A DNA stretch of 64,000 bases from contig JAQISU010000115.1 in the NCBI GenBank assembly GCA_029339505.1, positions 5,856,501-5,920,500 on the forward strand, in the 5' to 3' direction. The DNA is from Unio delphinus (Eukaryota > Mollusca > Bivalvia > Unionida > Unionidae). The notes beneath the pieces were generated by a model. It did not search any database, had not been told where the DNA came from, and was given only the letters and a program-made list of their open reading frames with translations. The first letter of the stretch is position 1. Each line of letters starts with the position of its first letter. The position numbers were made by a program, and so were the translations under genes. Of this stretch, positions 59,263-64,000 are shown piece after piece.

Positions 59263-59449
59263 AAAGTGAACGACTGTATGAATCAAAAGTTGATTAATTT
59301 GCTTTGTGGGGAGCGATAATTTTTTACTGCAGGTAAGCAAGACAAGACAGGCACCATATTTAAATAAATTGTTGTTGTGATCAATGTTAGTGTTGTGTCC
59401 TGTCTGGTAAACAGTGCTGAAACTGGACTCTGCCATAACAATTAATGTC

Positions 59450-59990
59450 AATTTTAAATGTATAGAATGTCATCATCATCATCAGTCTCTTGACCTAGTG
59501 TGGTCATTGAGGCACTGTGCTGCTGAACATCTGACCAGTTCCCTCCTCTTGTCTTGATCATGTGCCAATGCCTGTGTCTCAGCAAAACTTTTCCTGGTCC
59601 ATTCTGTGATGTTGTCAGTCCACTTTTTTCTCTCCTTCTACCACCTTGGACATTACCCTGCAGTACTGTTGTAGATAAACTGTTGGCTCTAGTGACATGG
59701 CCATACCATTTCACCTTTCTCTTTTTGACTGGTGAGGAGGCCTTCATAATGGCCTACTTTGTGCCTGATGGTGTTACACACTTCTTCATTTGTGATGTGG
59801 TCCATGTAAGAGATGCCAAGGATGGTTCTGTAGCATCTCATTTCAAGTGCCTGGATTCTTCATTGTAATTCTGCTGTCAGGGTTTAGACCTCACATGAAT
59901 ACAGAAAGATTGAGAAGTGCTTTCAATAGTCTGATTTTAGAATAGAATGTAATGGAGGCCATATAAAATGAAATGATCCTTGTAGTTTGC
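59450..59990 (-). pseudogene. LINE polymerase C-terminal fragment
   Basis: The - strand, across frame changes, reads 'IQALEMRCYRTILGISYMDH', 'GHYEGLLTSQKEK', then 'KVKWYGHVTRANSLSTTVLQ' and 'GRRREKSG'. This conserved tail follows the RT domain in several LINE groups ('K..WxGHVxR...G.RxxGR'). The reverse transcriptase itself is absent. It lies in the intron just before the last exon of the window. Confidence 0.8.
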
Positions 59991-60103
59991 TTGATTTTGG
60001 TGTCAAGACTTTAGATTTGCTTTTTCTTCTTTACATTGTCGTCTTACTTTTGTCTTTAAGAAATGTTTTTTTTATGTTTTCATCAGTCTTTCTTTCATTC
60101 CAG

Positions 60104-60267
60104 GATTTTCTGATCTGTCTCAAGATGATCAATTGATTCTGATAAAATCAGGATTTTTCGAAGTGTGGCTTACACGCATGGCTCGTATGTTTAACCGCGT
60201 GGACAACCTCGTCACCTTTGAAGATGGAAGTATGATACAAAGGGATGAGTTAGCCGTAATTTTTTCC
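60104..60267 (+). CDS. E78: E78-type nuclear receptor, ligand-binding domain exon 2
   Basis: The acceptor (tttcattccag) and donor (gtaagt) bound 164 nt: two bases finishing the split glycine codon, then 54 codons, ending in phase 0. It reads 'FSDLSQDDQLILIKSGFFEV', the core nuclear receptor ligand-binding signature (helices 3-5, DxxDQxxLLK type), then 'RMARMFNRVDNLVTFEDGSM' and 'RDELAVIFS'. 'KSGFFEVWL.RM.RMFN' is shared by E75/E78-type receptors. About two thirds of the domain, including the activation helix, is still missing and is expected beyond 64000, since I see no further exon in the window. Confidence 0.96.
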
Positions 60268-60393
60268 GTAAGTTTGCGCATGATGTTTGATGCCTGAGGA
60301 AGCTGATATCAAAATATATCACTTCCCATTGGTGATGTAGGCAGTCATGGATACATCAAGCCTTTATGTTCATTTTAAAAAAAATGTCACATA

Positions 60394-61562
60394 CAGTCAA
60401 ACCCTGCTATAACGCGATGTTTATTTAATTGTGAAAATCTTGTTTCAACCACCTTATTGTCTGCTGCTTGGTTGTGTATGCAGTTAAAGAACACGTGTCT
60501 TTACTCTTGGATCAATAATAAGTAATATTTCCTAAAATATTTATTAGGGCATAACAATTCAAGAACCGGGTGAAATATATTTCAGAAGCTGCATTTTACA
60601 CACTATTTCTCATACTTTATCGTATTTATTAGAATTCATGCACGATCTCTTCCCCAAAATGAAAATAAACTTTTTTTGCGGAAAGTGCAATGAACAATGT
60701 TCGATGGTGAACTTGCTTTTCTGTAACGGTAAAATATTTTATGGGGAAATTAATAACGATTTCATAAGCAAATCCCATGCGCATGTAAAACCCGAGAACT
60801 AAGTGCAGTAGGCCTGTAATGGTCACAAGTCACTTTTATAATTGGTTTTTAAGCTGAACACATGTACAATTTCATACCCTCTCAATTTCCAGCTAGTAAA
60901 GCTAACAATATTTACTGGTCAACTGATTGTGTCTAATAACACCGCCAAGCCCAGAATTACATGTTGGCGGCTTTCGTTTTTTTTATGTTTATTAAACTGA
61001 GAAACTTTTATCAACCACCGCATTGTCTGCTGCTTGGTTGTGTGTGCAGTTAAAGAAGAAACACATGTTGGCAATGTTTGAGCAATGATTATATACAGAA
61101 TTAATTGAAGACAACCACGAAGACCACATGTTTTTTTTTGCATAACACTTCAAGAACCTGGTGAAATTGTTAAATTTAAGAAGCTACACCACAATCGTAT
61201 TATATTAAAATTCATACTTGAACTCTTCCCCAAAATGATAACAAACGTTTTACACGCTATTTCATGTACTTAAAATAAAAAAATGGCCCTATACGAGAGA
61301 AATACACGTATATATATTTAAATTCTCAGGAACCACACTACGATTGTATTTTAGTCGAATTCATATGTGATCTCTTCACCATACGCGATCTCTTCCAGAA
61401 AATGACAATAAATTCTTAATGTACTAATTCACGTACTTTGAAGAAGAAAAAAAAATATTGTGCCAATAAATATATGAAATTTTGAGAGCACGCCACGACT
61501 GCGTTATATCATAATATACGAATTCACGTTTACGCAGGGTATGTTATAGCGGGGTTCTACTG
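60394..61562. mobile_element. pogo/Tigger-like non-autonomous element
   Basis: The ends are CAGTCAAACCCTGCTATAAC and, read inward from the right, CAGTAGAACCCCGCTATAAC. Both are flanked by TA (60392-60393 and 61563-61564), the target duplication of the Tc1/mariner/pogo group. The interior (1.17 kb) has direct repeats: 'ttgtctgctgcttggttgtg' at about 60458 and 61023, and 'cttccccaaaatga' three times. No transposase. It sits about 130 bp after the 60104-60267 exon. Confidence 0.88.
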
Positions 61563-61564
61563 TA

Positions 61565-62189
61565 TTATATACTGCAGTATCACTGATTTTTTTAGATTTC
61601 GTTGTGTCTAGAACCATGATTTTAATAACCCCCCCCCCCCCAAAAAAAAATTAGCTACATATGATAAAGTAGACCCCCTCGACTCCACCCACATTTTATT
61701 TTCTTATTCTGTTTCATTTCGAGAGATCCACAAAGCAGTTTGGAAAATCAATGTCATTTCTGTAATCAAATATTAGCTTATATACAACTTTTGTTTTACT
61801 TTAAACCTTTAAAGCATTCAATATTTTTTCAATGTTAACATATCTATACAGTATCCAGGTAGCTGTAATTGCCTTATATCGATATATGTAAGAATTATAA
61901 AGCATTCTATATTGTTTCAATGTAAGCATATCTATACAGTATCTAGGTAGCTGTAATTGAATCAATATAAGTAAGGATAGAGAAAAATGAGAAGAGCTGA
62001 AAGTATTCAGATACTAGTATTACTGAAAATAAAAGAAAGATTAACAAACGATACTATTATTTGAAAATGAAACTAAAGACTTATTCAAGTCGATTCTTTA
62101 TTTAAGTGTTACTGTTGTCAAAAAAATTGAATATTCCTGAAATCATGACTCCTTTTTTCCCTGCATGCTTAATCCTAATGGACTTGTTG
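61565..62189. other. Intron sequence with poly(C) run
   Basis: A run of about 12 C followed by A lies at 61629-61650. A ~100-bp diverged duplication ('aaagcattcaatattttttc', 'tctatacagtatccagg') lies at 61810-61960. No coding seen. Confidence 0.6.
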
Positions 62190-62870
62190 ACCATAAGATA
62201 ATCAAACTAATGAAATACCATGAATACACACTAAATACTAAAGAAATACCATGAATATACACTAAATACTAATGAAATACCATGAATACACACTAAATAC
62301 TAAAGAAATACCATGAATATACACTAAATACTAATGAAATACCATGAATACACACTAAATACTAAAGAAATACCATGAATATACACTAAATACTAATGAA
62401 ATACCATGAATACACACTAAATACTAAAGAAATACCATGAATATACACTAAATACTAATGAAATACCATGAATACACACTAATTACAAATGAAATACCAT
62501 GAATACACACTAGTTACTAATGAAATACCATGAATATATACTAATTACTAATGAAATACCATACACTAATTACTAATGAAATACCATACACTAATTACTA
62601 ATGAAATACCATACATATACACTAATTACTAATGAAATACCATACACTAATTACTAATGATATACCATACATATACACAAATTACTAATGAAATACCATA
62701 CACTAATTACTAATGAAATACCATACATATACACTAATTACTAATGAAATACCATGCATATACACTAATTACTAATGAAACACTAATTACTAATGAAATA
62801 CCATGCATATACACTAATTACTAATGAAACACTAATTACTAATGAAATACCATGCATATACATTAATTCT
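62190..62870. repeat. ~31-bp minisatellite with shortened forms, about 22 copies
   Basis: The unit is 'gaaataccatgaatacacac' plus 'taaatactaat', becoming 'gaaataccatacactaattactaat' (two parts) and shorter toward the right. Two alternating forms (tacacact/tatacact) in the left half show a 62-bp dimer repeat. Confidence 0.95.
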
Positions 62871-64000
62871 GTGGATAAATGATGCTCACACTTCACTGAT
62901 TTTCAGACAAAACCATTTAATCTACATCATGTCAACCAAGACTGCTGATGCACACAAATATTTGTCAGATAAATTGTCCTGAAATGTTGCAAAAATCCAT
63001 TCCTCTCAAAGTCATGGAGAGTTATGTCTGATCTATGTATCTATCATTGTCTGTCTGTTGATGCAGTCACACTTGCCAATTAAGTATGGATCAAAGATAA
63101 AGACCAGAGTAATAGGACAGTCAGAAGAGTATTGATAGGAAAGGCAGAAATAAGTAAACGAGTGTCAGTGTACATTTTTGTCCCTTCATACTCAGACCAA
63201 TCTGGCTGCCATAGCAGTGATTAGATATGGAACTTCAATCGGCATAGGTCTTACTTGTAGCTTACTAGTTCATTAGAATGTGATTTTGGAAAGCTCCTGC
63301 TTGTGAGATACAAAGTCAGGAGCTTCTGCAATTGTTGATGGTAATTGGTTCCAAGTCCCTATTGTACATAGGAAGAAGCTGAACTTGAAACAATTTGTCA
63401 ATGCTGACAATTTCATGGTTCACAATTATCCATTCAGCATTAATCTGCTTGTTTAATGAAGTTTGAAGTAAATCTTGTGGTTGAAGTTGGTTGACAGATT
63501 CAAAAAGAGGAGTGATTCCATAATTTATTTAGCATAATTGCACTTTGATTGACTCTCAACACCTCATATTTTGAAACTATGCTAATTGTAATAAGTGGTT
63601 GAGGGGGGAGCTGTCATGACATGTAAAATTATGACATTCCAACAGAAGGGTATCTACATTTAATTTGGCCACTCTTGAGCCACTGTGTTAATGGCAAGCT
63701 TTGTCAGAAAGTAATTAATGGTGAAACTTCCTGACATTGTTTTATGGAAGAGATCAGTACATGCATTCTTTAAGAATCAATTAGCTTAGTTTTGTTAGCT
63801 GTGTGGTCTCCCATTAATGTTGAGTGTAAGTGATTGATCTTGACAGATTGACAGGTGCTTGATTTGTGCTTACACAGGTGGTAGTCATTTTAACACTGAG
63901 ATGACCACTATTTGTTGCCATCAGTTTTGTTTGGGATATTTGTAGAGGGAATATTCAAAATTAACTTTAAAGCCACAAATTTAAGTTACTAGGAAACTTA
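62871..64000. other. Intron sequence, nothing recognised
   Basis: No further ligand-binding domain exon, transposon end or array was found on either strand. Confidence 0.55.

Noticed and set aside
60268..64000. Remaining ligand-binding domain exons
   Set aside because: No reading resembling helices 6-12 with splice sites was seen; probably beyond the window.

Overview
This is metazoan nuclear DNA, AT-rich and intronic in character. It holds four exons of one nuclear receptor gene, spliced genes inside transposons, tRNA-derived SINEs, LINE fragments, and about 20 kb of tandem arrays (around 30% of the window, by adding array lengths). The receptor type and the repeat style suggest a lophotrochozoan, most likely a mollusc; that is inference, and the species cannot be read from the sequence.

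Host gene. A single + strand gene runs through the window. Its exons are 17723-17864 (second zinc finger), 43728-43936 (C-terminal extension and hinge), 49433-49577 and 60104-60267 (start of the ligand-binding domain). Splice sites and phases agree, giving about 220 residues of an NR1 receptor that best fits the ecdysone-induced E78 (NR1E) type. The first zinc finger exon and the rest of the ligand-binding domain were not found and probably lie outside. Almost everything else appears to be intron of this gene.

1-14 kb: a decayed Ty3/gypsy-type LTR retrotransposon on the - strand (955-13473) with gag, protease, RT and RNase H remnants but no integrase. Three DNA transposons are nested in its LTRs: a hAT-like element (1400-2534), a transposon-like unit carrying a BEN-domain gene (7773-10804), and an internally deleted piggyBac (11274-12718). 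Degenerate repeats flank the insertion.

14-43.7 kb: tandem arrays with periods of about 37, 37, 37, 56, 60, 27, 32, 54 and 36 bp. A second hAT-like element (19428-22058) sits in the 60-bp array. A third, with an almost complete spliced hAT transposase (34087-37923), sits in the 54-bp array. A SINE and a truncated LINE lie between them.

44-64 kb: arrays with periods of 18, 49, 24, 40, about 70 and 31 bp, plus SINEs of two families, two LINE fragments, a piggyBac MITE, a short mariner/pogo-like MITE and a 1.17-kb pogo/Tigger-like element.

The nested insertions give a relative history. Arrays predate the hAT insertions that split them, and the retrotransposon predates the three DNA elements in its LTRs. 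No gene cluster or operon-like system exists here. The most unusual items are the BEN-domain-bearing element and the two hAT-like elements that share ends but not interiors.
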